Source of the DNA: Methylomonas subterranea
GTDB taxonomy: Bacteria; Pseudomonadota; Gammaproteobacteria; Methylococcales; Methylomonadaceae
DNA length: 64,000 bases
Direction of reading: 5' to 3'
NCBI RefSeq assembly: GCF_024505185.1
Contig: NZ_JANIBJ010000018.1
Span: 1-64,000 of the forward strand
This document shows positions 1 to 9,599 of the stretch, one piece after another; the stretch's first letter is position 1, and each line of letters begins with the position of its first letter. The notes under the pieces are model-generated. The model saw nothing but the letters and a program-made list of their open reading frames with translations. It was not told the DNA's origin and did no database searches. The translations under genes and the position numbers were made by a program.

Positions 1-62
1 GTTATTTTTTACGCGCCGGACTGGCTGCGGGATCGAAAAGACCCCGCGCCCCCTTGACAAAA

Positions 63-443
63 CTACTTGCCCAAAACCTCGCCACGAACCGACTCTACTA
101 TAGCCGCAGCCTCTTCTATTAATTCAGCAGGTACATTCAATTGCCGCATGGTTGAACCCAAGTGCTCCATAACGATATCAAAATGCGAGTCATTCAAACC
201 CATGGCAACCAGCCTGGCATGCCCGTCTCGCAATGAGCGCCCCGTATAATCGTTCGGACCTCCGAAAGCTACCGTCATGAAAGCCTTCAAATGGGCAACC
301 TGCTTCGGCATATCGGTTTTATCGAAATACCGATTGATTCGATAATCGCTTAATACCTTATCGTAAAAAATATCCACGGCCGCATTAACCGCCGCTTCGC
401 CGCCCAACCGCTCGTATAACGACGCAACCTCGTTTTCACTCAT
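63..443 (-). CDS. group 1 truncated hemoglobin
   Basis: A 126-residue single-domain globin of the short 2-on-2 (group 1, TrHbN-like) type, which binds haem and usually handles O2 or NO in the cytoplasm. Seen: the start LYERLGGEAAV typical of the family, a B-helix Tyr in IFYDKVL, the AFGGP turn, and the proximal His in RDGHARL. The length is normal for the family. A clear GAGGAGG ribosome-binding site lies just upstream of the ATG at 443. It stands alone, reading away from serS's upstream neighbours, so context gives no substrate. Function in NO detoxification or O2 delivery is inference from the family. Confidence 0.93.
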   Translation of the reverse strand: MSENEVASLYERLGGEAAVNAAVDIFYDKVLSDYRINRYFDKTDMPKQVAHLKAFMTVAFGGPNDYTGRSLRDGHARLVAMGLNDSHFDIVMEHLGSTMRQLNVPAELIEEAAAIVESVRGEVLGK

Positions 444-591
444 GGTACCTCCTCATAAATGTTGTTTTTATAATTTATGACCGTCCGCATCCGCAAGAAC
501 AAGCCCTCCAGACAGAGTCGATCAACGAAGATGATACTACCGATTAGTTTTGATCCAAAACCGATCCAGTTGTCCGTGTATTTCTTGTCGC

Positions 592-1863
592 TCAACCGAT
601 ACGATCAACACCTCCCATATATGCTCGCAATACTTCGGGCACGGTGATTGTGCCGTCCTGGTTTTGATAATTTTCCATCACGGCAATCAGAGTCCTACCC
701 GCCGCCAAGCCCGAGCCGTTTAGTGTGTGCACCAACTCCGGCTTACCCGTCTCGGGATTGCGCCAGCGCGCTTGCAAGCGTCGCGCCTGAAAATCCTTGA
801 AATTACTGCAGGACGAAATCTCGCGATACTTTTGCTGGCCCGGCAGCCAAACTTCCAAATCATAGGTTTTCGACGATGAGAACCCAGTATCGCCGGCACA
901 CAGCAAGACCTTACGGTACGGCAAATTCAGCTTGCGTAAAATCGCTTCCGCGTGCGCGGTCAGTTCTTCATGCGCCCGAGCCGATTGCTCCGGCGCGACA
1001 ATTTGCACCAGTTCGACTTTTTCGAATTGATGTTGGCGTATCATACCGCGCACATCACTGCCGTAAGCCCCCGCCTCGCTGCGGAAACACGGCGAATGGC
1101 AGACATATTTCAGCGGCATCTGCTTGGCATCGACAATCACGTCGCGCACGATATTGGTGACTGGTACTTCGGCGGTCGGAATCAGGTAAAAAGTCGGATC
1201 GTTCCTGACGGTGAACAAATCCGCCTCGAACTTGGGCAACTGGCCGGTACCGCGCAAGCTATCGGCATTGGCCAGGAAGGGTACATAAGTTTCCTGATAA
1301 CCATGCTCATTGACGTGCGTATCCAACATTAGTTGAATGATGGCTCGCTGCAACGTGGCAAGCTTACCCGCCAAGACCACAAATCGCGCGCTGGCGATTT
1401 TTGCGCCCAACTCAAAATTCATGCCTAGCGGCTCGCCTAAATCCACATGATCCCTAGGTGTAAAATCAAACCGGGGCAATTCGCCCCAACGGCCGATTTC
1501 GACATTATCCGCATCGCTCTTTCCAGCCGGCACGGCCTCATCCAGAATATTGGGCAGGCCCTCCATAATGGCGTTCAACTGCGTTTGAATCTCGGCCAAT
1601 TCGGTTTCCGCGGCCTTGAGTTGATCGCCCAAATCCGCCACCTGATTCAGCAGCGGCTGAATGTCTTCGCCCTTGGCCTTGGCCTGACCGATCGCCTTGG
1701 AACGGGTGTTACGCTCGTTTTGCAACTCCTGGGTTTTAACCTGAATGTCTTTCCGGCGGCTTTCCAAGGCCAGATAATTATCGACGGCGAATTCCACGCC
1801 GCGTCTATTGAGTTGTTGTTGCACGAATTCCAGTTCGCTTCTGAATAAACGAGGATCTAACAT
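592..1863 (-). CDS. serS: seryl-tRNA synthetase
   Basis: Charges tRNA-Ser (and tRNA-Sec where present) with serine. The 423-residue length is standard for the bacterial class II enzyme. Seen: an N-terminal long coiled-coil arm (about residues 27-105, rich in Lys/Gln/Glu) that grips the tRNA long arm, then the class II core with motif 2 around [20 protein letters not shown] and motif 3 near [19 protein letters not shown]. The ATG at 1863 begins the usual MLDPRLFR. The bases directly before it read CCCTCCT instead of a purine-rich Shine-Dalgarno, so initiation may be weak or may use a more distant AGG. It lies downstream of orn on the same strand. Confidence 0.98.
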   Translation of the reverse strand: MLDPRLFRSELEFVQQQLNRRGVEFAVDNYLALESRRKDIQVKTQELQNERNTRSKAIGQAKAKGEDIQPLLNQVADLGDQLKAAETELAEIQTQLNAIMEGLPNILDEAVPAGKSDADNVEIGRWGELPRFDFTPRDHVDLGEPLGMNFELGAKIASARFVVLAGKLATLQRAIIQLMLDTHVNEHGYQETYVPFLANADSLRGTGQLPKFEADLFTVRNDPTFYLIPTAEVPVTNIVRDVIVDAKQMPLKYVCHSPCFRSEAGAYGSDVRGMIRQHQFEKVELVQIVAPEQSARAHEELTAHAEAILRKLNLPYRKVLLCAGDTGFSSSKTYDLEVWLPGQQKYREISSCSNFKDFQARRLQARWRNPETGKPELVHTLNGSGLAAGRTLIAVMENYQNQDGTITVPEVLRAYMGGVDRIG

Positions 1864-1956
1864 AGGAGGGAATTACCTGGTTTTTAAAAAAATAGGGATT
1901 TGGGTTTACGGCCGACAAGCGCGTCGAACATTGGATTTAACCGAAGATTCCAGATC

Positions 1957-2502
1957 TTAAAGCCTGAAAAAATGCTCTCGGTAATACTTTAATTCTTCTA
2001 TGGATTCGAGAATGTCATCCAGGGCTTTGTGAGTGGCTTTTTTACTGAAACCATCCTTCAATTGCGGCGCCCAACGCCCGGCCAGTTCTTTTATTGTCGA
2101 TACATCAAGATTGCGATAATGAAAATATTCTTCCAGCTTGGGCATGTGCCGGTACAAAAAACGCCTGTCCTGACAAATGCTGTTCCCGCAAATCGGCGAT
2201 GACCTGGCCGGCAACCAATCAGCTAAAAATTCCAGCGTCAATCGCTCGGCGTCCGCCGCGGTGATGCCAGACTCCCTGACCCGCTGAATCAAACCGGACT
2301 GGCCATGGTGGCGCTGATTCCAGTCATCCATCGCCGCCAGTGCCGCTTCGGATTGATGAACCGCAAGGACCGGACCTTCCGCCAACAAATTAAGATTTTT
2401 ATCGGTGACGACCGTGGCGATTTCGATAATCAAGTCGGTATCCGGATCGAGCCCGGTCATTTCCAGATCGATCCAGATTAGATTGTCAGCATCCTGAGCC
2501 AT
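1957..2502 (-). CDS. orn: oligoribonuclease
   Basis: A 3'-5' exonuclease that degrades 2-5 nt RNAs, including pGpG, the product of c-di-GMP breakdown by EAL enzymes. It is 181 residues, the family length. Seen: DEDDh exonuclease motifs, with the first Asp/Glu in [11 protein letters not shown], the second Asp in ICQDRRFL, and the HKALDDI block with the final His/Asp. It precedes serS on the minus strand with about 90 bases between them. It is divergent from the Ste24-like protease gene. The pGpG link matters here because this window encodes several c-di-GMP proteins. Confidence 0.97.
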   Translation of the reverse strand: MAQDADNLIWIDLEMTGLDPDTDLIIEIATVVTDKNLNLLAEGPVLAVHQSEAALAAMDDWNQRHHGQSGLIQRVRESGITAADAERLTLEFLADWLPARSSPICGNSICQDRRFLYRHMPKLEEYFHYRNLDVSTIKELAGRWAPQLKDGFSKKATHKALDDILESIEELKYYREHFFRL

Positions 2503-2605
2503 TTTTATTTCCGTTAAGGCTTGTAGATTAATAATGTTGCGGCAAATTGTAGCATTAGCTACCCTGTACCGCTAATTGTTAACCCCCCTCCACCAATCCG
2601 TATCG

Positions 2606-3856
2606 ATGAACACCTTTACAGTCATATTTTTATTCGCCCTGACCCTTTCCTACAGCGTCCAGTTTTGGCTCTCGGCCCGACAAAAAGCCCATGTTGCCAG
2701 CCATCGTAACGAAGTACCCCTGGCTTTCCGGGACCGGGTGACATTGTCCGCGCACCAAAAAGCCGCCGATTACACCATCGAAAAAAGCAAACTGGGCGAC
2801 ATCGATGGAGGGGTCGGCATGTTGTTTTTACTATTGCTGACCTTGGGCGGCGGCATCAGCCTGGCCTTCGACTTTTGGTCGACATTCGATTTATCACCCA
2901 TGTGGGCCGATTTAATTGCCGTGGCCAGCATCTTTATCTTGATGACGCTGATCGAAATCCCGTTCAGCCTGTATCAAACCTTTGTCATTGAAGACAAATA
3001 CGGCTTCAACAAAAACACTCTGCCGCAATTCGCCAAGGACCAACTCATCTCCATGGGCCTGACCCTGGGGATAGGTCTGCCGATTCTGGCCCTGATTTTA
3101 TGGGTGATGTCCAGCATCGGCAGCCTGTGGTGGCTATATGCCTGGGCCATCATCATGTCTTTTTCGCTGTTGATGAGCTGGCTGTTCCCAACACTGATTG
3201 CACCGCTGTTCAATAAATTCACCCCGATGCAGGACGGCAGCCTGAAAGACCGCATCAAAAACCTGCTGGAGCGTTGCGGCTTTAACAGCCAGGGCATTTT
3301 CATCATGGATGGCTCGCGCCGTTCCGGCCATGGCAACGCTTACTTTACCGGCTTGGGCAATAACAAACGCATCGTATTTTTCGACACCCTGGTCAATTCG
3401 CTGGATGAAGAAGAACTGGAAGCCGTTTTAGCTCACGAACTGGGCCACTTTAAATGCAAACATGTGATCAAAATGTTGATCGCCTCTTCGGTGATGACGC
3501 TGATCAGCTTTGCGGTATTGGGCTGGCTGATCACTCAGGCTTGGTTTTTCGACGGCCTGGGCGTAGACACTCATTCCAATGCGGCGGCCCTGTTACTGTT
3601 CATGCTGGTATCGCCGGTATTCACCACCTTCATGCAGCCGATCAGCGCTTACTTTCAACGTAAATTCGAATTCGAAGCCGACGAGTTCGCCACCCGACAC
3701 GCGCAAGGCAGCAAAATGATCAGCGGCTTGGTCAAACTCTATGAAGAAAACGCCAGCACCTTGACACCCGACCCGATTTACTCGGCCTTCCATTACAGCC
3801 ACCCGCCAGCGGCGATCCGAATCGCTCACATCGAAGAAAAAATGCAGACTGCCTGA
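2606..3856 (+). CDS. M48-family CAAX prenyl protease 1 homologue (Ste24-like)
   Basis: A 416-residue membrane zinc metallopeptidase of family M48A. Seen: several hydrophobic segments in the first 230 residues, the HEXXH zinc motif in HELGHFKCKH (about residue 276) and the downstream third ligand in FEFEADEFATRHA. Length and layout match bacterial Ste24/HtpX-like enzymes thought to act in membrane protein quality control. An upstream TTG at 2576 could add ten residues, but the ATG at 2606 starts directly at the first membrane helix and is preferred. It overlaps the next gene by one base (TGATG), indicating translational coupling with rsgA. The true substrate in bacteria is not known. Confidence 0.93.
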   Translation: MNTFTVIFLFALTLSYSVQFWLSARQKAHVASHRNEVPLAFRDRVTLSAHQKAADYTIEKSKLGDIDGGVGMLFLLLLTLGGGISLAFDFWSTFDLSPMWADLIAVASIFILMTLIEIPFSLYQTFVIEDKYGFNKNTLPQFAKDQLISMGLTLGIGLPILALILWVMSSIGSLWWLYAWAIIMSFSLLMSWLFPTLIAPLFNKFTPMQDGSLKDRIKNLLERCGFNSQGIFIMDGSRRSGHGNAYFTGLGNNKRIVFFDTLVNSLDEEELEAVLAHELGHFKCKHVIKMLIASSVMTLISFAVLGWLITQAWFFDGLGVDTHSNAAALLLFMLVSPVFTTFMQPISAYFQRKFEFEADEFATRHAQGSKMISGLVKLYEENASTLTPDPIYSAFHYSHPPAAIRIAHIEEKMQTA

Positions 3857-4746
3857 TGACCTCTCTCGGGGAAGGCTTGGTTATCGCCCACCTTGGCAAG
3901 GGCATTGCGGTGGAAGTGGGCGAACAAATCGTTCTTTGCCAAACCCTGCGCAAACTGGATACGGTGGTGGTGGGCGACCGGGTTTTGCTGTCGCAGTCCG
4001 CTCCGGACCAAGGCCGCATAGAGCAACTATTACCGCGACGCTCGGTGTTGCAACGGCCCAGCCGCGGCGATCAAATCAGGCCTGTCGCCGCCAATATCGA
4101 CACTATTTTCGTAGTCTTCGCCGCCGAACCGGATTGCGATTTTTTATTGTTGGACCAATATCTGGCCATCTGCGAAAACTGCAATATCGACGCCTCGCTG
4201 GTCTTCAACAAAATCGACCTGCCCTATTCGGAGTCGGTCGAACTGGAACTGCAAAACTACCTGACCCTGGGCTACACCCTATACCGGGTCAGCGCTAACC
4301 GACAAGTCGGCCTCGACACCTTGCGGCAGGCTTTATCGCAGCGAACCAGCATGTTTGCCGGCCAATCCGGAGTAGGCAAATCGTCGCTGACCAATACCCT
4401 GTTACCGGATAAAACCCTCAAAATCAACAGCGTATCCGAAACCACCCGTCACGGTCGCCACACCACCACCGCCGCCACGCTGTATCATTTACCTAGCGGC
4501 GGAGACTTGATCGACAGCCCCGGCGTGGCTATTTTCGGCTTGGCAGGCTTGTCGGAGGCGCAACTGGCCTGGGGTTACCGAGAGTTTCACCCCTTTATCG
4601 GCAAGTGCCGCTTTAACGACTGCCGTCATGTCAACGACAAGGACTGCGCGGTACGCGAGGCAGCAGAAAGCGGCCTGATATCGAGCAGCCGTTATTATCG
4701 CTTCTTGAAGTTAAGAGAAAAAATGCCGCCCGCCAATCGCCTGTAA
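3856..4746 (+). CDS. rsgA: ribosome small-subunit-dependent GTPase A
   Basis: A GTPase that helps mature the 30S subunit. It is 296 residues, slightly short but in range. Seen: an N-terminal OB-fold, then a circularly permuted GTPase with the G4 motif FNKIDLPY before the P-loop GQSGVGKSSLTN and G3 DSPG, which is the permuted order that defines the family. The C-terminal zinc cluster is CRFNDCRHVNDKDC. Start is ATG in the TGATG overlap with the protease gene. A Ste24-like protease next to rsgA is a recurrent gammaproteobacterial neighbourhood (orn is also often nearby). Confidence 0.97.
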   Translation: MTSLGEGLVIAHLGKGIAVEVGEQIVLCQTLRKLDTVVVGDRVLLSQSAPDQGRIEQLLPRRSVLQRPSRGDQIRPVAANIDTIFVVFAAEPDCDFLLLDQYLAICENCNIDASLVFNKIDLPYSESVELELQNYLTLGYTLYRVSANRQVGLDTLRQALSQRTSMFAGQSGVGKSSLTNTLLPDKTLKINSVSETTRHGRHTTTAATLYHLPSGGDLIDSPGVAIFGLAGLSEAQLAWGYREFHPFIGKCRFNDCRHVNDKDCAVREAAESGLISSSRYYRFLKLREKMPPANRL

Positions 4747-4891
4747 CGCCGGATAAACCATTTTGAAAACTCATCGGCCGCGATAACCTGCTGTCCGGCC
4801 GCCACCAACTTCAAGCGGAAATCTTACCCTCCCCACCTTTATCGCGCGCCTATACGGTCGTCGCCCATGGGCTTATGGCTTATTAGCGACC

Positions 4892-4901
4892 GGGGGGGGG
4901 G
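4892..4901. repeat. homopolymer run of ten G
   Basis: Ten consecutive G on the plus strand, 14 bases beyond the stop codon of the HIT gene (ten C in the sense of that gene). It is outside coding sequence. Such tracts slip during replication and are also error-prone in sequencing. Confidence 0.95.
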
Positions 4902-4914
4902 CAAATCTGCGTCA

Positions 4915-5253
4915 TCAACCCGGCGGCCATGTCATGCGCCGACCGCCGATAACATGCAAATGCAAGTGATGCACGGTTTGGCCGCCGTCATCGTTGCAAT
5001 TGAATACCGCCCGATAACCCGATTCGGCGTAGCCCTGCTCTTCCGCGATACAGGCGGCGATTTTGAGCATATGCCCTCCCAGGGCCGCCTCCCGCAAGGC
5101 GTTCAAATTCGCGATATGCAGTTTGGGCACCACCAAGACGTGCATGGGTGCCTGCGGATTGATATCCTTGAATGCCAGCACTTTTTCATCCTCAAACACC
5201 ACATCCGGTTTGATTTCACCGCTTACCATTTTGCAAAAAAGACAGTCCGTCAT
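4915..5253 (-). CDS. histidine triad (HIT) nucleotide-binding protein, HinT-like
   Basis: A 112-residue purine nucleoside phosphoramidase/nucleotide hydrolase of the HIT superfamily. Seen: N-terminal CLFCKMVSGEI, central DINPQAPMHVLVVPK, and the catalytic triad HLHLHVIGG with the second His as nucleophile. The start is set at the ATG at 5253, because GGGAG lies five bases upstream; an in-frame TTG four codons earlier overlaps that site and is unlikely. It is divergent from purD with about 160 bases between the starts. The stop is followed at once by a C10 tract. Confidence 0.95.
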   Translation of the reverse strand: MTDCLFCKMVSGEIKPDVVFEDEKVLAFKDINPQAPMHVLVVPKLHIANLNALREAALGGHMLKIAACIAEEQGYAESGYRAVFNCNDDGGQTVHHLHLHVIGGRRMTWPPG

Positions 5254-5411
5254 AGCAACTCCCAAAATTTATAAAAAGCATTATCCGATATGAATCGTCG
5301 CACGGCGCACGCTAACACGGCCGCCGCACAAATTCCAACCCACCCCGGCAAATCCCGTTAAAATTTGCCGAAAAATTTTAAACCATCCATCAAACCAAGG
5401 TTTTGTATCCC

Positions 5412-6683
5412 ATGAGAATTTTGATCGTCGGCAGCGGTGGCCGTGAGCACGCCCTGGCCTGGAAAGCCAAACAATCCGCCCATGTCAGCCAGGTATTCGT
5501 CGCCCCCGGCAATGCCGGCACCGCACTCGAAGCAGGCGTGGAAAACGTCGCCATCCAGGCGGACGATATCGCCGGCTTGTTGAATTTCGCTCAAGCCCGC
5601 GACATCGGCTTGACCATCATAGGCCCTGAAGTGCCGCTGGTGAAAGGCGTGGTGGACGCCTTCAATGCCGCCGGTCTGGCTTGTTTCGGCCCGACCGCGC
5701 AAGCGGCGCAATTGGAAGGCTCCAAATCGTTCTGCAAGGACTTCATGACTCGCCACGGCATCCCCACCGCGGACTATCAAACCTTTAGCGACCCCGAACC
5801 GGCCATTGCCTATATCCAGCGCAAAGGCGCGCCGATAGTGGTGAAAGCCGATGGCTTGGCGGCCGGCAAGGGCGTCATCGTCGCCCAAACCAAACAACAA
5901 GCCATAGACGCCGTGCGGGACATGTTGTCGGGCAACAGTTTCGGCGAGGCCGGCCACCGGGTGGTGATCGAAGAGTTTTTGGCCGGCGAGGAAGCCAGTT
6001 TCATCGTCATCGCCGACGGCTTGCACGCGCTGCCGATGGCCACTTCGCAAGATCACAAGGCCCGCGACAACGGCGACCAAGGGCCCAATACCGGCGGCAT
6101 GGGCGCATACTCCCCCGCCCCCATCGTCACTCCGGAGATACACCAGCGGGTGATGGACGAAGTCATCATCCCCACCCTAAAAGGCATGCGCGATGACGGC
6201 AACGAATACACCGGCTTTTTATATGCCGGCTTGATGATAGGCAAAAACGGCAGCATCAAGGTATTGGAATACAACTGCCGCTTCGGCGACCCGGAAACCC
6301 AGCCCATCATGATGCGCTTGCAAAGCGATTTGGTGGAACTCTGCCTGGCCGCCCTGAACAAAAGCCTCGATCAAATCGGCACCGAATGGGACGCACGCCC
6401 GGCCCTCGGCGTGGTATTGGCGGCGGGCGGTTATCCGGACGACTACGCCAAGGGCCATGTCATCAGCGGCTTACCCAACGACAGTACCGACTGCAAGGTT
6501 TTTCACGCCGGCACCCAACAACAAGGGGCCGACGTCGTCACCGCCGGCGGCCGGGTGCTGTGCGCCTGCGCCCTGGGACAATCGATTGCGGACGCCCAAA
6601 CCAAAGCCTATCAGCTATGTAGGCAAATCGACTGGCGGGATATGTATTACCGCACCGACATCGGCTTTAAAGCCATAAGCTGA
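5412..6683 (+). CDS. purD: phosphoribosylamine-glycine ligase (GAR synthetase)
   Basis: Second step of purine synthesis: joins glycine to phosphoribosylamine using ATP. It is 423 residues, the standard length. Seen: the N-terminal Rossmann-like start MRILIVGSGGREHALAW, the ATP-grasp region with VVKADGLAAGKGV and GEEASFIVIADG, and the metal-binding end of the grasp fold in LEYNCRFGDPETQ. Starting at the ATG at 5412 gives the canonical N terminus; a TTG three codons earlier is ignored. It is monocistronic here, not joined to purH as in many relatives. Confidence 0.98.
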   Translation: MRILIVGSGGREHALAWKAKQSAHVSQVFVAPGNAGTALEAGVENVAIQADDIAGLLNFAQARDIGLTIIGPEVPLVKGVVDAFNAAGLACFGPTAQAAQLEGSKSFCKDFMTRHGIPTADYQTFSDPEPAIAYIQRKGAPIVVKADGLAAGKGVIVAQTKQQAIDAVRDMLSGNSFGEAGHRVVIEEFLAGEEASFIVIADGLHALPMATSQDHKARDNGDQGPNTGGMGAYSPAPIVTPEIHQRVMDEVIIPTLKGMRDDGNEYTGFLYAGLMIGKNGSIKVLEYNCRFGDPETQPIMMRLQSDLVELCLAALNKSLDQIGTEWDARPALGVVLAAGGYPDDYAKGHVISGLPNDSTDCKVFHAGTQQQGADVVTAGGRVLCACALGQSIADAQTKAYQLCRQIDWRDMYYRTDIGFKAIS

Positions 6684-6745
6684 AACTTGTTCTGCCGCTT
6701 GACGGACAATACAAACCGCATAACTTGATTCCATTTACGCCATCC

Positions 6746-6765
6746 GCAATCAAGCGCTTGATTGC
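6746..6765. promoter_or_regulatory. perfect 20-bp palindrome
   Basis: GCAATCAAGC followed directly by its reverse complement, between purD and the diguanylate cyclase gene. It can fold as an 8-bp stem with a GCGC loop. There is no T-run after it, so it could be a weak terminator for purD or an operator for the next gene. Role unknown. Confidence 0.45.
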
Positions 6766-6851
6766 CTGGGCAAAATAACCTGAAAAGCTCTTTGATATTG
6801 GACATTGGTACGTTTTACCTCGCGGCTGTTTTGTAAGAGAATGCCTACAAA

Positions 6852-9593
6852 ATGGCCGCTATCGATACTCCGCGCATCGATAACGAAACAGCACGCCGAA
6901 GCACCACGCCTGGAAAATCAAAGAGTCCGATTCACGTCTTGAACAATACGCTCATCACCCGCCTGCAAGCCCTAAACAAATGGCAAATCTGGCTGAGCGC
7001 CGTAATATTGGCGGTCGCGATGACATTGCTGATTGTCGCCGGCATGAATTTCCTGCTGGAGGGCCGGTTAACGGCCAATTACCTGTTGACCGGTCTAGTC
7101 GCCTCGCTTGCGGTGGCAACGGCCGTCAGCGGTTTAATTATCTATTTTTTGACCTTACTTGCCCAAATACAGCAGGACAAGCGCCACCTAAACGCCATTA
7201 TCGCCGCCTGCCCCATCCCTATTGCCTTAAACGACGACGCGCACAATATTGTGCTGATGAACCCGGAATTCAGCAAGGTATTCGGATTTAGCCAAGACGA
7301 CACCCCAACTCTGCACGCATGGTGGTCGAAGGCATATCCCGATGCGGATTACCGGCAAGAGGTGGTCGATACCTGGCAAGCGCGCTTGGACGCCATGCAA
7401 GCCAACGGCGGAAATTTCGAACCTCTCGAAGTCAGAATTTGCTGCAAAAACGGCACCATCAAAACCGCGCTGGCCACGGCCACCCCGCTCGAGCCGGTTT
7501 ATACGGGGCTGCATATGGTGATCCTGTACGATATCACCGAAACAGCCCGCACGGCCGCGGAGCTGCTGCAATCCCGCAACATATTGCAATCGATCATAGA
7601 AACCATACCGATGCGGGTTTTTTGGAAGGACCTGGACTCGCGCTACCTGGGTTGCAACACGGCATTCGCCCAAGATGGCGGCGAATCCGGTCCCCTGGGC
7701 GTGATCGGCAAACTGGATTTCGATCTGACCTGGAAAGATCAGGCCGATTTATACCGATTCGACGACCAACAAGTCATGCGGGCCAGCGCGTGCAAACTGG
7801 CCTACGAAGAACCGCAAACCACGCCGAACGGCCAAACCATCTGGTTGCGCACCTCCAAAACCCCGCTGCGCGACAACCAGTCCAATGTCATCGGCGTGCT
7901 GGGCGTTTACGAAGACATTACCGACCGCAAGCAAATAGAAAATGAACTGTGGCTGGCCAAAGCCATACTGGATAAAAGCAACACCGCTTTTTACAGGGTT
8001 AGCTCCGACGGCACCGTGCAATACGCGAATGCCTACGCCAGTCAATCCCTGGGTTACTCGCCTGAAGAATTGACTGGCATGCATCCTTGGGATTTCGATC
8101 CCAACTTCCCCGCCTCGGCTTGGCCCGAAGTCTGGCGTCAACTGCAAAACCAAAAGACCTTGCATTTTGAAACCCGCCACCGGCGCAAGGACGGCGGTTT
8201 GTTCGACGTCGCCATCACCGGTCATCACATCGTTTTCAACGGCGAGGAATTCAGTTTCACCTTTGCGCAGGACATTAGCGCCCGCAAACGCATCGAAACG
8301 GCCCTGGCGCAAAAAGAAGGCTATCAACGCGCGCTGCTGGACAACTTTCCCTTCGGTGTCTGGCTAAAAGACCCCCAAAGCCGTTTTCTGGCAGTCAACC
8401 AGGTGTTTGCCCGCTCGTTTGGAGCTCCCAACCCGGATGCCTTGATCGGCAAAACGGATTACGACATCGCCGGCAAAAATTTCGCCGATGCCTACCGGGC
8501 GGACGACGCGGCCGTCATGCTATCCAGACGACAAAAAATAACCGAGGAACAAATTGTCGGCGCGGACGGGCAGAAATGGGTGGAGACTTTCAAGGCCCCG
8601 GTTATCGAGGAAAGCGGGACCCTATTGGGTACGGTCGGATTTTTCCGGGACATCTCGGAGCGCAAATCAGTGGAAATTCAATTACGCATCGCCGCCACCG
8701 CTTTCGAGTCCCAGGAGAGCATGGTGATCACGGACCACGAAACCGTGATCCTGAAAGTCAATCGGGCCTTTACCGACCTGACCGGCTATATGACCGAAGA
8801 AGTCGTCGGCAAAAAAATGAATATTTTGCGCTCCGGCATCCATGATGCCGGTTTTTACGACGATATGTGGTCCATCATTGCGAAAACGGGCTATTGGCAA
8901 GGCGAAATCTGGAATCGGCGCAAAAACGGCGATACCTATCCGGAATGGCTCACCATCACCGCCGTCAAGGACAACACCGGCCGAATCACGCATTATGTCG
9001 GCAGCATGCAGGACATCACCAGCCGCAAGGAAATCGAAGAGGAAGTCAGGCACTTGGCTCATTTCGATGTATTGACCGATTTACCCAACCGCACCCTGCT
9101 GACCGATCGCTTGCACCAGGCCCTGGCCCAAGTGCGCCGGGAAAAAGCCAAGCTGGCGCTGATGTTTCTGGATCTGGACCGGTTCAAGCCGGTCAACGAC
9201 ACCCTGGGACACGGCATCGGCGACCTGCTGCTGGCCGAAGTCGCCAGGCGCTTGCAAACCTGCATCAAGCGCGAAACGGACACCGTGGCCCGCCTCGGCG
9301 GCGATGAATTCGTGATTCTGCTTTCCCGTATCGATGACGCCAGAGAGGCGACCCTGGTTGCGGAAAACGTTGTGCACACCTTGAATCAACCCTTTATCAT
9401 TGAACGGCACACCATCAATATTTCCACCAGCTTGGGTATTGCGCTGTATCCCTCTCATGGCATCGACGCCAAAACCTTGCTGAAAAAAGCAGACAATGCC
9501 ATGTATCAGGCCAAGGAGGCCGGACGCAGTTGTTTCAGGTTTTTCCAGGAAGCGGAAAAAAGCAGCCGCCCGGCCCGCCAATCCGACGGTTGA
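6852..9593 (+). CDS. membrane diguanylate cyclase with five PAS domains
   Basis: A 913-residue signalling enzyme predicted to make cyclic di-GMP. Seen in order: a polar N tail, two membrane helices (about residues 46-68 and 77-106), five PAS-type repeats (about 110-230, 240-360, 370-480, 490-605, 610-735), and a C-terminal GGDEF domain with intact LGGDEF. A product-inhibition I-site RxxD (RETD) stands five residues before GGDEF, so feedback control by c-di-GMP is expected. There is no EAL domain. The PAS modules imply sensing of redox, oxygen or a small ligand, but none shows a diagnostic cofactor residue I can identify. It is convergent with the histidine kinase gene, with six bases between stops. 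Confidence 0.93.
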   Translation: MAAIDTPRIDNETARRSTTPGKSKSPIHVLNNTLITRLQALNKWQIWLSAVILAVAMTLLIVAGMNFLLEGRLTANYLLTGLVASLAVATAVSGLIIYFLTLLAQIQQDKRHLNAIIAACPIPIALNDDAHNIVLMNPEFSKVFGFSQDDTPTLHAWWSKAYPDADYRQEVVDTWQARLDAMQANGGNFEPLEVRICCKNGTIKTALATATPLEPVYTGLHMVILYDITETARTAAELLQSRNILQSIIETIPMRVFWKDLDSRYLGCNTAFAQDGGESGPLGVIGKLDFDLTWKDQADLYRFDDQQVMRASACKLAYEEPQTTPNGQTIWLRTSKTPLRDNQSNVIGVLGVYEDITDRKQIENELWLAKAILDKSNTAFYRVSSDGTVQYANAYASQSLGYSPEELTGMHPWDFDPNFPASAWPEVWRQLQNQKTLHFETRHRRKDGGLFDVAITGHHIVFNGEEFSFTFAQDISARKRIETALAQKEGYQRALLDNFPFGVWLKDPQSRFLAVNQVFARSFGAPNPDALIGKTDYDIAGKNFADAYRADDAAVMLSRRQKITEEQIVGADGQKWVETFKAPVIEESGTLLGTVGFFRDISERKSVEIQLRIAATAFESQESMVITDHETVILKVNRAFTDLTGYMTEEVVGKKMNILRSGIHDAGFYDDMWSIIAKTGYWQGEIWNRRKNGDTYPEWLTITAVKDNTGRITHYVGSMQDITSRKEIEEEVRHLAHFDVLTDLPNRTLLTDRLHQALAQVRREKAKLALMFLDLDRFKPVNDTLGHGIGDLLLAEVARRLQTCIKRETDTVARLGGDEFVILLSRIDDAREATLVAENVVHTLNQPFIIERHTINISTSLGIALYPSHGIDAKTLLKKADNAMYQAKEAGRSCFRFFQEAEKSSRPARQSDG

Positions 9594-9599
9594 GCTTGT

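Noticed and set aside
1-62. Possible coding end on the minus strand (18 codons ending VRKK-like)
   Set aside because: It is too short to identify, has no visible start, and could be ordinary intergenic sequence at the window edge.
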